Shown: in pieces, positions 48,930 through 57,800 of the stretch
Layout of the letters: every line of letters begins with the position of its first letter
Numbering within the stretch: the stretch's first letter is position 1
Assembly: GCF_001485435.1 (NCBI RefSeq)
Contig: NZ_BCMS01000001.1
Coordinates: 176,501-240,500, forward strand
Direction: 5' to 3'
Source of the DNA: Deinococcus grandis
GTDB lineage: Bacteria; Deinococcota; Deinococci; Deinococcales; Deinococcaceae
Length of the DNA stretch: 64,000 bases
The notes under the pieces: model-generated
What the model saw: the letters and a program-made list of their open reading frames with translations, nothing else
The model's database searches: none
What the model was told of the DNA's origin: nothing
Position numbers and translations under genes: made by a program

Positions 48930-49659
48930 AAATGCCGTTCCTGAAGCAGTACGAGGCGGTGTGAAGGGGGGCTTTCCGGTACGCTGCCGCGAAGTAATGA
49001 GGTGTGAGCGCGCTCTGATTGTCGTGAAGGAGCTTTTCAAAATCAGAAAATGCATATCTGATGGTAAACTCATGCGCAAGCTCCCCGGTCCCAATCAGGG
49101 CGTGTGCTCCAGCCGTATTAAAAGCAATATATTTGTCCTCTATACTTTCCACTCTGCTTCGCCTGACGTGCTTCATGTAATGAATGAGGGCCTGGGTTGC
49201 ATTTTCAAAGGACTTGCCTCCACAAATGAACTTGAGCTCTTCCGGGGGGTAGATCCTTGAATCCCGATTATGGAAGAAATAGTCATAAGTGGAGAGCATG
49301 TTTCTAACGAGCATCTCTGGACTTCCTTGATGCCGCATCAACTGGCTGTAACGAGCGATTCTCTGGTTTGGCAGAACATCGAGGAGCATGGTCAGATGTT
49401 TAAATTGTGAGTCGGCGTGCTCTTGATAGGCTCTGGCCACACTGTCCTGATATTCAACGTCGTAGTAAGCGCGGGCCGTCAACCACCCGTCGTCCTGATT
49501 GCGGTAGATGCAGACCGTGTGACCGTCAAGCTGAACGTGAATCTCTGAGTCGGTGCGGTGAGTCACCGTTTCGTGCTGCTCGCAGTAGCGGACAGCGCAG
49601 TCGAAAGCGGAACCCATGTAGGGAGGAGCGGCGACAAATTTTTTTCTGTTCCAGAACAT
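48697..49659 (-). CDS. Unknown protein, first mosaic paralogue
   Basis: Product of 320 residues, MFWNRKKFVAAPPYMGSAFD at the start. It follows the DUF4157 gene after two bases, so it is translated in the same unit. Its C-terminal third (ISGTLTAGTEARPIFTATLA, ERIKMNPGLLTGKQQLQ, QFQGDRTGGVEFLRDA) is shared with the downstream paralogue with few changes. The middle carries its own version of the common pattern (QFKHLTMLLDV, NMLSTYDYFFHN, ENATQALIHYMKHVRR). No signal peptide or membrane helix. Family unknown. Confidence 0.75.
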   Translation of the reverse strand: MFWNRKKFVAAPPYMGSAFDCAVRYCEQHETVTHRTDSEIHVQLDGHTVCIYRNQDDGWLTARAYYDVEYQDSVARAYQEHADSQFKHLTMLLDVLPNQRIARYSQLMRHQGSPEMLVRNMLSTYDYFFHNRDSRIYPPEELKFICGGKSFENATQALIHYMKHVRRSRVESIEDKYIAFNTAGAHALIGTGELAHEFTIRYAFSDFEKLLHDNQSALTPHYFAAAYRKAPLHTASYCFRNGISELAISGTLTAGTEARPIFTATLAALYQVLLDSTERIKMNPGLLTGKQQLQSEEESILQAKQFQGDRTGGVEFLRDA

Positions 49660-49661
49660 AA

Positions 49662-52600
49662 TCAGGGGGTGGCGACCTGTGGCGCGTCTTCGAGTTGTAC
49701 GGGATCGTTCATGCCACTGGCCCCGGCCCCCGCATTGACCGCTTTGGCACCGTCGGTTGCGCCTGCGCCCAGGGCTTTTTCACTCAGGTAGTCGGGGTTG
49801 AAACCCAGCGAGTTCAGGACGGCGTCGGTCATCACCTTCTGGCCGTTGACGGGTTGTTGTTCCCCGTCAGGTTTGAGGGCTTCGGTCTTCACGGCCAGTG
49901 CCGCGCCCTTGGCGGCCTCGTTGCTCACGGAACTGAGCAGGTGACCCGTACCGACGCCCTGGCTGATGGCCTTGCTCCACCCGGCGTCCTTTTCCAGGAT
50001 GGTGCGGTAGGTGGCTCGGGGTCCGGCCGTCAACAGGTTGCCCGTGCCTCGCAGGACTCGGCGTGCCATGGACTCGCCACGCTGGCGGGGCGCGCCGAAC
50101 GCAGCCCGGGCGAGGTCTTTCCCGGAGGCGCGCAGGGCCGCCTTGCGGGCTTCGCTGGCGATGGGGCGGGCGACCAGCCGGTGGTTGGTCTTCACGAGCC
50201 CCTGCGCGACGAGTTCCCTCAGTTTGTCCTGCTTGAATCGCGTGGGGAGTTTCAGTTGCGAGGCCAGTGTCAGCACCTCCCGGTGGTCCATGGCGGCCAC
50301 CCGGTCACGTGCCACGGTGAACTGCCGGGTTCTCAGTGCCTTCCGGCCACCCAGCAGCGATCTGATGTCCCTGGTCGCACGACCGGCCACACCGGCACTG
50401 CCGTAGAGGCTCTGTTGCATGTCCGTCCAGGTTTCCCTGGCCAGCTTGGCGTTGTACTGCTTCATGTCCTTCCAGACCAGATCAAGGCGGTTCATAAGGT
50501 CGCGCTGACCCATCCGCGAGGTGTTACCGAGTGCTGCACGTGAACTGGCATTCGCTGTGATTCGCCGTCCTATCAGGCGTCGTGCACCCTGGGCGAGCCC
50601 CTGTCCTGCGGGTCGCAGGGCGTACCGGCCCAGGTTTCCGGCGGCCCCTTTGACAATGCCGCCAGCGAGCGCGCCGCCGGGCCCCATGACGAGGCCCAGC
50701 GCGCCGTCGAGGGCCATGGTTTTGGGATCGAGAACGCCGCGCATCAGCGGTAACTTGTCCTTGTACTTGTCGTCGGTGCGCATGACGGCGTTCTGCGTCA
50801 GGCGTCCCAGGGCACCTCCGGCGACGCTGCCCGCAGCCATGATCAGCAGCGGCGCGGCGAGCCCGCCGGTCAGGCCCGTCAGGAGGGCCGCGCCTGCCGT
50901 GACGCCCACTGTGACGGCCAGGCGGGCCAGGGTGGCCTTGCCTTCGGTGGAGGAAGCCCATTTCCACGCTTCGGAGGCCTTGCCCTTGGCGGCGTTCCAG
51001 AGGCCTCTGGCGCCGCCCTGTTTGATGGCCTGGAAGGCGGTCAGGGCGGCGCCTCCACCGAGGAGAAGGGCGGTGGCGGGGCGGCTTTTCAGAAATCTGC
51101 CCAGGCCACCCTTGGTGGTGCGCAGGGCGCGGGTGGCGGTGGCACCGATGCGGCGCCGGATACTCTGGGCTCTGGCCCTGGCGGCTGTCTTCACGTCGGC
51201 GATTCGGGTTTTTGCGACGGTGGCTGCGGTGCTCAGCCGTGTCTCGACGCGCTGCCTGAAGGCCTGAGCGCGCAGCCGGGTGCGCTGCGCCTGGGTTTTG
51301 ATGCCGTCGACAATGCCTGTCGCCACTTTCTTGAGGGTCTGGCCGGCGGCTCTGGCTGTGTCGCGCACATGCAGCGCGGTGACCGAGGCCGCCTGACGCA
51401 GGGCGCCGGTCACCGCGCGCGCCCGGTGGTGAAGACGCTGTTTCGTGTTGGCTACTGCGGTGGCAGCACGGAAGGCCAGCTGGTGGGCGCGTGTGCGCAA
51501 CTGGGTGGCCTGCCTCCTGACCTGCTGCGCTGCTGCGCGGGCCTTCGTCTTGACGTTCTGCAAGGTCTGCCGCCCGTACTCGCGCGCGGTCTGTCCTGCC
51601 TTCGTGATGCTCGCGCTGACCTGTGCGCGGAGCTTCTGTGCGGTTCTCAGGGTCTGACTCGCGGATTGACGTGCGGCCCTGATTGCCGGTGCGGCGGTCT
51701 TCTTCACGCGGGCAACTGTCTTCTGGACGCGCTTCTGAGTGGCTTTCTGGACGTTCCTGACAGCGCTCTTGAGGCTGGCGGCGGCGCTGCCCGTCAGTTT
51801 CTTCAGGTCGCCCAGGCCCCAGCGTTGCACGGTGGGGGCGGCGGGTGTGGTGGGGGCAAGGAGGGCCGCGCGGGGCCTGGGGGTGTGTTTCGTGCCGAAC
51901 TGCGGGCCGCTCTGCGCGAGTTTCGCACCCATACTGCGCGCTTCGGCTTCCAGTCCGGCGTCCGGGTCGATGCCGCGCCCGACGCGCCCCTGGCTCTGCT
52001 GCACCGTGTGCGTCACCTCGTGCGCCAACAACTCCAGCCCGCCACGCGTGTTCGGGTCGAACCGTCCCGCCTGGAAGAAGATGTCCGTGCCCGTCGTGAA
52101 CGCCAGCGCATTCACCCCTTTGGCCAGTGTGTCCGCTTCCGAGTCGTCGTGAATCCGCACGCGGCTCAGGTCATGATTCAATCCCTGCTCCAGATGCCGC
52201 TGGATCGCTTCCGGCAGGGGGTTCCCCGCGCCACGCCTGGCCTGGATGCGGTGCAGGACAGGCTGGGTGGCCTCGGCGTCCAGTTCCGCCAACTGGCGTT
52301 GTAGGGACGCGAGGGTGTCGAAGTTCAGGACCGCCTGCTCCTGCGCCATCTGACGGTGCAAGGCTTCATCCGTTGCGCGTTGGAGGGGCACTCGCTCAGC
52401 AGGAGGGACGAGGCCCAGGACCACGCGGGACACCGGGGCACTCAGCGCGTGGCGTTGCAGGGTGGCGAGGTGCGCGCCATAGGTGGCGTAGCGGGTGGCG
52501 GGTTCGCCCCGGTCCATGCGGAAGCCCTGACTCAGGGACTGGGCGACCTGCCGCTGGAGGGTCTGGAACTCCCCGAAGGTGCGGGTGTCCAGCCGCTGCC

Positions 52601-52955
52601 CCTCGACGCTCTCGGCTCGGTGGCGCATGACGGTGGCCCAGTCGGACGGCGTGACAGGCCGTGCGGGGACCGGCATCTGGGCGTGCCGCTGGAAAGACTG
52701 GACTTCACCCAGGGCGGTGACCTGCTGCTGCACACTGGCGCGGGCACCCGACAGGCGGGCCTCCTCCTGCCGCTGGAGTGTGGCGGCGCGCAGGACGGGC
52801 CGGGCGGCCTGACCCTGCGCGCGGACGGGCGTGCTCAGGAACCGCTGCAAGGGCGCGGCGAGCGGCAACGGGTGGAACTGTTCGGGTTCCCCGGCGTGCC
52901 GGGTGCTGGATCTCGGAATGTTCCTGGTGCGCGTGGCGCCCTGACGCTCAAACAT
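49662..52955 (-). CDS. DUF4157 multidomain protein, candidate injected effector or polymorphic toxin
   Basis: Product of 1097 residues. Residues 1-230 are Gln- and Arg-rich. A DUF4157 domain follows (about 230-325: AIQRHLEQGLNHDLSRVRIH with the zinc-peptidase-like HEVTH at 312-316). A very basic, Ala/Lys/Arg-rich segment (about 385-620) resembles histone H1 repeats. A Gly/Ala-rich hydrophobic part (about 635-790) may enter membranes. The C-terminal 300 residues have no recognised family. DUF4157 is common in cargo of extracellular contractile injection systems and in polymorphic toxins. ATG 52955 has GGAGG and its own promoter. Toxin function is inference. Confidence 0.75.
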   Translation of the reverse strand: MFERQGATRTRNIPRSSTRHAGEPEQFHPLPLAAPLQRFLSTPVRAQGQAARPVLRAATLQRQEEARLSGARASVQQQVTALGEVQSFQRHAQMPVPARPVTPSDWATVMRHRAESVEGQRLDTRTFGEFQTLQRQVAQSLSQGFRMDRGEPATRYATYGAHLATLQRHALSAPVSRVVLGLVPPAERVPLQRATDEALHRQMAQEQAVLNFDTLASLQRQLAELDAEATQPVLHRIQARRGAGNPLPEAIQRHLEQGLNHDLSRVRIHDDSEADTLAKGVNALAFTTGTDIFFQAGRFDPNTRGGLELLAHEVTHTVQQSQGRVGRGIDPDAGLEAEARSMGAKLAQSGPQFGTKHTPRPRAALLAPTTPAAPTVQRWGLGDLKKLTGSAAASLKSAVRNVQKATQKRVQKTVARVKKTAAPAIRAARQSASQTLRTAQKLRAQVSASITKAGQTAREYGRQTLQNVKTKARAAAQQVRRQATQLRTRAHQLAFRAATAVANTKQRLHHRARAVTGALRQAASVTALHVRDTARAAGQTLKKVATGIVDGIKTQAQRTRLRAQAFRQRVETRLSTAATVAKTRIADVKTAARARAQSIRRRIGATATRALRTTKGGLGRFLKSRPATALLLGGGAALTAFQAIKQGGARGLWNAAKGKASEAWKWASSTEGKATLARLAVTVGVTAGAALLTGLTGGLAAPLLIMAAGSVAGGALGRLTQNAVMRTDDKYKDKLPLMRGVLDPKTMALDGALGLVMGPGGALAGGIVKGAAGNLGRYALRPAGQGLAQGARRLIGRRITANASSRAALGNTSRMGQRDLMNRLDLVWKDMKQYNAKLARETWTDMQQSLYGSAGVAGRATRDIRSLLGGRKALRTRQFTVARDRVAAMDHREVLTLASQLKLPTRFKQDKLRELVAQGLVKTNHRLVARPIASEARKAALRASGKDLARAAFGAPRQRGESMARRVLRGTGNLLTAGPRATYRTILEKDAGWSKAISQGVGTGHLLSSVSNEAAKGAALAVKTEALKPDGEQQPVNGQKVMTDAVLNSLGFNPDYLSEKALGAGATDGAKAVNAGAGASGMNDPVQLEDAPQVATP

Positions 52956-52979
52956 GACCTGTCCTCCGCAATGAGGTTG

Positions 52980-53008
52980 ACAATAGGTCATTTCGGCGGG
53001 ACGGTCAC
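52980..53008 (-). promoter_or_regulatory. Promoter of the DUF4157 transcription unit
   Basis: On the minus strand GTGACC (53008-53003), 17-bp spacer, TATTGT (52985-52980), followed by a short leader with GGAGG. It separates this unit from the Roadblock/coiled-coil unit upstream. Confidence 0.6.
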
Positions 53009-53020
53009 GCGACATTGACC

Positions 53021-53063
53021 GGCAGACCCGTTCCGGCCGCGAGGTGGCCGGGACGGGTCTGCC
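53021..53063. terminator. Long hairpin after the coiled-coil gene
   Basis: Stem of 18 bp (GGCAGACCCGTTCCGGCC with GGCCGGGACGGGTCTGCC, one G-T pair) and loop GCGAGGT. No T tract, but the position between two transcription units suggests a terminator. Confidence 0.65.
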
Positions 53064-53075
53064 TGATGCCGGGAT

Positions 53076-55195
53076 TCAGCTCTGGCCGGTGTCGAGCCAG
53101 GGGCCGACCTGTTCGTCGAGGTCCGTCCAGTTCAGGGCGCGGCCCACGCGCCACTCGCCGGGGGTGCTGCTGCGCGCGGACCAGACGTGCGAGGCGTCGC
53201 CCATGTCGAGCCGGTGCAGGCCCAGCGCGCTGGCCTGTTGCAGCAGGGCGCCCATGCCCTGCGCGGCGAGCGTGTGGACGCCGTGCTGGATCTGGCCCTG
53301 CACGAACAGCCACGTCTCGACCGGTTCGGCCGGGGTGGTCCCGGTGAACGCGAAGGGACTGCCGGTGGCGGGTGCGGGGTCGGGGGTGGGGGGGCGGGCG
53401 TGGTGACGGGGGCGGCGCCGCCGGAGAGCAGCGTGTCGAACAGGGACGCGGCGCTGGCGGCGGGGGTGGGGGCCGGTGCGGGCGCCGGGGTGGGAGTTGC
53501 GGGGGTGGGCGCTGCGGGGGTGGGTGCGGCGCCGCCCGTGAAGCCGAACGGGTCGGTGCGCGCGGCGATGGCCGGGCCGGGGTCGGTGTCCAGGATGCTG
53601 CTCTCCTGGAAGTCGAACACGTCCAGCAGGCCGCTCAGGGCGTCCTGGCCGAAGGTGGCGGTGACTTCCTGCGCGGCGCGGTACTCGGCGTGCGCCTCGG
53701 CGAGTAGCGCCTCGGCGTCGTGCAGGGTCTGCTCGTAGCGTTCGCGGGCCTGGGCGCTCATGCGGCCCAGGCGGCGCTGGGCGCGCAGCGTGTCGGCCAG
53801 TCGGCCCAGGCTCTGGGTGGTTTCCCCGGCCAGTCCGCGGACCATGTCGTACTCGCGCACGACCCGGTCGGCGCGGGCGTCGAAGTCCTCGCGTTCCTGC
53901 GCGGCGGCGCCCATGCGGCGTTCCAGGCGCGTCCAGAGGTCCGTGATGTCCACCCCGGCGCCCTGCGTGAGGGCCGCGCGGGCCTGCGCGAGCAGCGGCG
54001 CGAGTTCCTCGCTGGCGCCGGGCACGTTGCGCGCCGAGCGTTCGATGTCCAGCAGTTCACGCTGCGTTTTCAGCTGCTGCGCGGCGTTCACGCCGGCGGC
54101 CAGCGCGGCCTGCATGCCGGCCAGTTCCTGCAGTTCGTCCGTGGCGAGGCTGCCGCTGTCGAGCAGGTGCCGCGCGGAGTCCAGCGCGATGCGCATGTCG
54201 GCCGTGGCGGTCGCCTGGGCCAGCGCGTCCTCCAGGCGGGCCAGCTGGGCGCGCTGTTCGCTCAGGGTGCGTTCCCGCTCGACTTTCAGCTGGGTGCGCC
54301 AGTCCTCGACGAGTTCCGCCGTCAGCTGCCCCTGGCCGTGCAGGGCGCGCTGGCGGTCGTGCTGTTCGCGCAGGTCCGCGCGGCTGTGCAGCAGGGCGGT
54401 GTACTCGCGTTCGGTCAGGTTCAGCTGCTGCGCGGCGTGTTCCTGTTCCAGCGCCAGCACGCGCGCCTGCGCGTCCGGGTCGAGAATCGTGGCGCTCGTG
54501 GGGATGACCGCCTGATCGGACGGGACGGTCTGCACGACCGACGATTCCAGCAGCTTGCGGAGGTTGAAGGTGATCGTGCGGGCGCGTTCCACCTCGCCGG
54601 GCAGCAGCGTGCCCTGTTTCTGCGCCTCGTCGATCTGCCCGATCAGGGTGTCCAGGCGGCGGACGTCCTTGCCGCCCATGCCCTGCACCCGCTCGAACGC
54701 CGCGCGGAGTTCCGCGAGGTCCTGGCCCTGCTCGATCAGGCCCTCCTGCAGGCGGCGGTCCATGGTGTCGATCAGGTTCTGCGCCTCGCGCACCAAGTCG
54801 CCCACGTCCCGGCCGTCCTTCTCCTCCTGCCGGGCGACGGTCAGCACGCCGCGCAGGCGCTGCGTTTCGGGCCAGTCGAAGTACAGCGAGAAGCGCCGCG
54901 CGGCCTCCTCCAGCGCCGGAATCTGACTGCCCTGCGCGGGCAGCAGACGTTCCTGCGTGGCCTTGATCAGCTCGCCCAGCACCTCGGAGACGCGTTTCTT
55001 CGCCAGTGGGGCGGGCACGCTGAGCTGCAGGCGCTTGAAGACCTCTTTTTTCAGGATGTCTTCAAGGGTCGCGACGTCGAGCAGTTCCAGGGTGGACCCG
55101 CGCGTCTGCGCGGCCTCCTGAAGGATGCGTTCCAGCGCGCGGGGCGACACGAGGTCGCCGAGCATCTGGACGGGTAAACGGTGCAGGCTGGCCAT
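53076..55195 (-). CDS. Long coiled-coil protein, frameshifted in a homopolymer
   Basis: Intact reading would give about 706 residues. Residues 1-85 are a helical domain shared with the Roadblock protein two genes upstream. Residues about 90-530 are mostly coiled coil, followed by a Pro/Ala-rich linker. The frame breaks in a run of seven G on the + strand (53388-53394). As written, the frame from 55195 runs on as low-quality Arg/Pro-rich sequence to 53132, while the plausible end (GSPFAFTGTTPAEPVETWLF to the stop at 53076) is in another frame. One extra base in the tract restores it. The ATG shares a base with the preceding stop codon (TGATG). Confidence 0.7.
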
Positions 55196-56856
55196 CAGAC
55201 GTCCTCATCCCAGTCGATCACGGTGTGTTGAGCGGTGGTGTGTGTGCTGCCCTGGTCGCCCAGCAGCCCGAACTGCAGGCACAGGCCCCGGAACCCGAAG
55301 GCGAGCAGGCCCAGCGCGCCCAGCGCGAGCAGCGCCCACACGGGCAGCGCGTACGCGCCCTGCGAGAGCGTCACGTTCGTCAGGCCCGCCAGGGCGCCGC
55401 CGCCCAGCGCGTCCCCGAGCGCGCCCAGGAACCCGAACACGCCCTCCAGGAACAGCGGGAGCAGCAGCAGCACCAGTCCGGCCGTGATGGCCCGCCAGTA
55501 CACGTTGCGGCCCCCGAACGCCAGGTTCAGCAGGTACAGCGGCGCGGCCACGCCCACGCCCAGCAGCAGGAAGATCAGGGCGCGCACCCAGCCGCTGAAC
55601 CACCCGGCGGTACCCAGGGACGCGCGGTCCAGCGCGCTGACCGCTTCGCCCCGCGCGGCCCGCTCGGCGTTCGCGAGGCCCGCGATCAGGGCCTGCACGT
55701 CGCTGGGGCGCGGCGCGGCGCGGTTCTGCGCGCCCTCCAGCGCCCGCTGCAGCGTCAGGTACTCGGCGGTGTCGCGCAGGGGGGTGCCCGCGCGGGCCAG
55801 TTGCGTGCTGGCGTCCTGCAGCGCGGCGCGGGCGGTGACACCGTCGGCGTGCCCGCTGGCGGCCAGGGCGCGGCCCAGCGCGGCGTACACCGCCTCGGCG
55901 CCGGGGGCCCGCGTGGCGCCCGGCGCGCCCGGCGTCGCGGGCGCGGTGCCCGGGATGGTGGCGGGCGCGCTGCCCGGCGTTCCACTGCCCTGCGCCCCAC
56001 TGCCCTGCGCCCCACTGCCCGGGGTGGCGGGCGTGGTGACCGGCGTGCCGCCCGCGGGGGTGCCGGTCGCGGGCCGGGCGGGCGTCAGTGCGGGCGGCTG
56101 GGCCAGCGTCTGCGCGAACACCTGCGTGCCCCGCCGCAGCGTCCCCAGCGACGAGGTCAGGCCCGCCGTGTCCCCGGACGTCAGCTGCCGCAGCGCGTCC
56201 CCGAACTGCGAGAGTTTCAGGTCGCCCGCACTGGCGGAATCCTGCACCACCGTGAACCACCCGGTCGCGCGCGCCAGGTTCACGTACGACCCGGTCGTCT
56301 GCCGCGCCTGCGTCGCCTGGAGGGCCGCGCTGACCTTCTGCACCGCCGCGCGCTGCAACCGCCACGCGACGCGTTCCAGCCGCCCGGCCTTCGCGTCGGC
56401 GTTCAGGGCGCTGGCCGCGTCGCCGGTCAGGCCGAACTCCCGCGTCAGCAGCATCAGCTGCGAACTGGCGTTCGCGGGCTGCGCGCCCAGCGCCGCGAGG
56501 CTCTGGTCGTACAGCGCCTTGCGCATCAGGCCGCGCGCCAGCTGCACCTGCGCCTCCAGTTCCGCCGGGGTGCGCGCCAGCGCCGCGCGGCTGCGGCCCA
56601 GCGCGTCACGCAGCCCACTCACGATCTGCTGGTTGCGCAGCGTGGGCGCCAGTTCATCCAGCGCCTGCCCGGCCGCGTCCAGGCGGTTCAGGGCCTGCTC
56701 GGCCGACTGCGCGCGCATCTGCACCGCGCCTTCCAGACTGCCGGCCAGCGCGCTGTACGCCGTGAGGTTCTGCGCGCCCGCCGCGCCCATCAGGGCCGCC
56801 GTCACCCACGCCAGTCCGGACCGGCGCAGCCGCGCGCCCGTCACGCCGCGCGTCAC
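55195..56856 (-). CDS. Ala-rich membrane protein with signal peptide
   Basis: Product of 553 residues, starting with GTG 56856 that overlaps the Roadblock gene stop (GTGA). A signal peptide (GLAWVTAALMGAAGAQ) precedes an Ala/Gln-rich helical outer domain (about 30-270). A low-complexity linker follows, with the 15-bp tandem repeat CCACTGCCCTGCGCC encoding GSGAQGSGAQGSG. After a second helical part come three to four membrane helices (about 410-535, including WVRALIFLLLGVGVAAPLYLL) and an acidic cytoplasmic tail. No family recognised. Could link an outer sensing domain to the coiled-coil and Roadblock partners. Confidence 0.7.
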   Translation of the reverse strand: MTRGVTGARLRRSGLAWVTAALMGAAGAQNLTAYSALAGSLEGAVQMRAQSAEQALNRLDAAGQALDELAPTLRNQQIVSGLRDALGRSRAALARTPAELEAQVQLARGLMRKALYDQSLAALGAQPANASSQLMLLTREFGLTGDAASALNADAKAGRLERVAWRLQRAAVQKVSAALQATQARQTTGSYVNLARATGWFTVVQDSASAGDLKLSQFGDALRQLTSGDTAGLTSSLGTLRRGTQVFAQTLAQPPALTPARPATGTPAGGTPVTTPATPGSGAQGSGAQGSGTPGSAPATIPGTAPATPGAPGATRAPGAEAVYAALGRALAASGHADGVTARAALQDASTQLARAGTPLRDTAEYLTLQRALEGAQNRAAPRPSDVQALIAGLANAERAARGEAVSALDRASLGTAGWFSGWVRALIFLLLGVGVAAPLYLLNLAFGGRNVYWRAITAGLVLLLLPLFLEGVFGFLGALGDALGGGALAGLTNVTLSQGAYALPVWALLALGALGLLAFGFRGLCLQFGLLGDQGSTHTTAQHTVIDWDEDV

Positions 56857-57572
56857 GCGGCCACCTTGATCTGCTGCAGTTCCACCAGGAGTCTCCCCAC
56901 GTTCGCCTGCGAACTGGCGATCACCGCCACGCAGTGCTCGCCCAGCGGGCACACGCACACCGTCTGCCCGCCCAGGTCCGCCGAGAGCAGCCGCAGCGCG
57001 CGCTTCTGGAACAGCATCGCGCTGGCCGCCACGACGCCCGCCAGGCTGTTCGCGTCCCGCACGGCCCGCACGCGCAGCACCTCGCCGCTCGCGCGGCAGA
57101 CCATCACGCCCTGCACGCCACTCAGGCGCCCCAGCGTCTGGATCAGCGTGTCCTGGTCCATGGTGGTGTTCAGGTCGTACGAGCGGCCCGGGAGGCCAGC
57201 GGCGTACTCGGGATCGTCGAATTCGAAGTCGTCGGCACCCAGGCCCAGGTCGTTCCACATCTCGGTGTCCGGGGCGTCATCCCAGGTGGCGCTGGGGCCA
57301 CTCTCGATGAACAGCGTGGGCGCCTTGGGGTACCGGTCGGCCATCTGTGCGGACAGCGCGAGCAGTTCCCGGCGGGCGCGGGCGGCGGGCATCACGGTGC
57401 TCAGGCGGGACAGCAGCGGCCCGGAGAGCATGCGCTGCATCTCCTGGGCACTCACGTTCTCCGGCAGCAGGTTCTGCTCGCGCAGCACCGACCGCACCAT
57501 CGTTTCGGCCGCCCGCTCGGAGACCACGCCAGCCAGGGCGCGGACGGTCATGGTGTACACAGCGTTCGTCAT
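56853..57572 (-). CDS. Roadblock/LC7-domain protein with N-terminal helical domain
   Basis: Product of 239 residues. The C-terminal 115 residues look like a Roadblock/LC7 (MglB-type) domain: IQTLGRLSGVQGVMVCRASGEVL, SLAGVVAASAMLFQKRAL and HCVAVIASSQANVGRLLVEL (key parts VQGVMVCRASG and VAVIASSQANVG). Residues 5-80 form a helical domain that aligns with the N-terminus of the coiled-coil protein encoded two genes downstream. Roadblock proteins usually regulate small GTPases and polarity; no such GTPase is in the window. GAGG lies upstream of ATG 57572. First gene of the unit. Confidence 0.72.
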   Translation of the reverse strand: MTNAVYTMTVRALAGVVSERAAETMVRSVLREQNLLPENVSAQEMQRMLSGPLLSRLSTVMPAARARRELLALSAQMADRYPKAPTLFIESGPSATWDDAPDTEMWNDLGLGADDFEFDDPEYAAGLPGRSYDLNTTMDQDTLIQTLGRLSGVQGVMVCRASGEVLRVRAVRDANSLAGVVAASAMLFQKRALRLLSADLGGQTVCVCPLGEHCVAVIASSQANVGRLLVELQQIKVAA

Positions 57573-57657
57573 GAGGGACCTCGAGTCAGTATAGGTACAC
57601 CGGACTTACATGATTATCTCATCCGAGCGCACGTGAACGCCGCGCGGGGGCCCCTGC

Positions 57658-57663
57658 TATACT
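57658..57663 (+). promoter_or_regulatory. -10 box of tRNA-Arg
   Basis: TATACT 33 bases before the tRNA. No clear -35 box was seen. Confidence 0.5.
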
Positions 57664-57695
57664 TCCGGCGGCCAGCCGCGCGCCGGTCCACGCGC

Positions 57696-57772
<77 letters not shown>

Positions 57773-57776
57773 CGAA

Positions 57777-57797
57777 CCCCGCTGCGGCGGGGCTTTT
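57777..57797 (+). terminator. Intrinsic terminator of tRNA-Arg
   Basis: Stem CCCCGC/GCGGGG with loop TGCG, then C and four T. It also lies at the 3' end of the convergent corA gene. Confidence 0.8.
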
Positions 57798-57800
57798 CGT

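Noticed and set aside
56853..57258. N-terminal extension of the 553-residue membrane protein
   Set aside because: It is the shifted frame of the Roadblock gene; GTG 56856 with signal peptide and GTGA overlap is the natural start.
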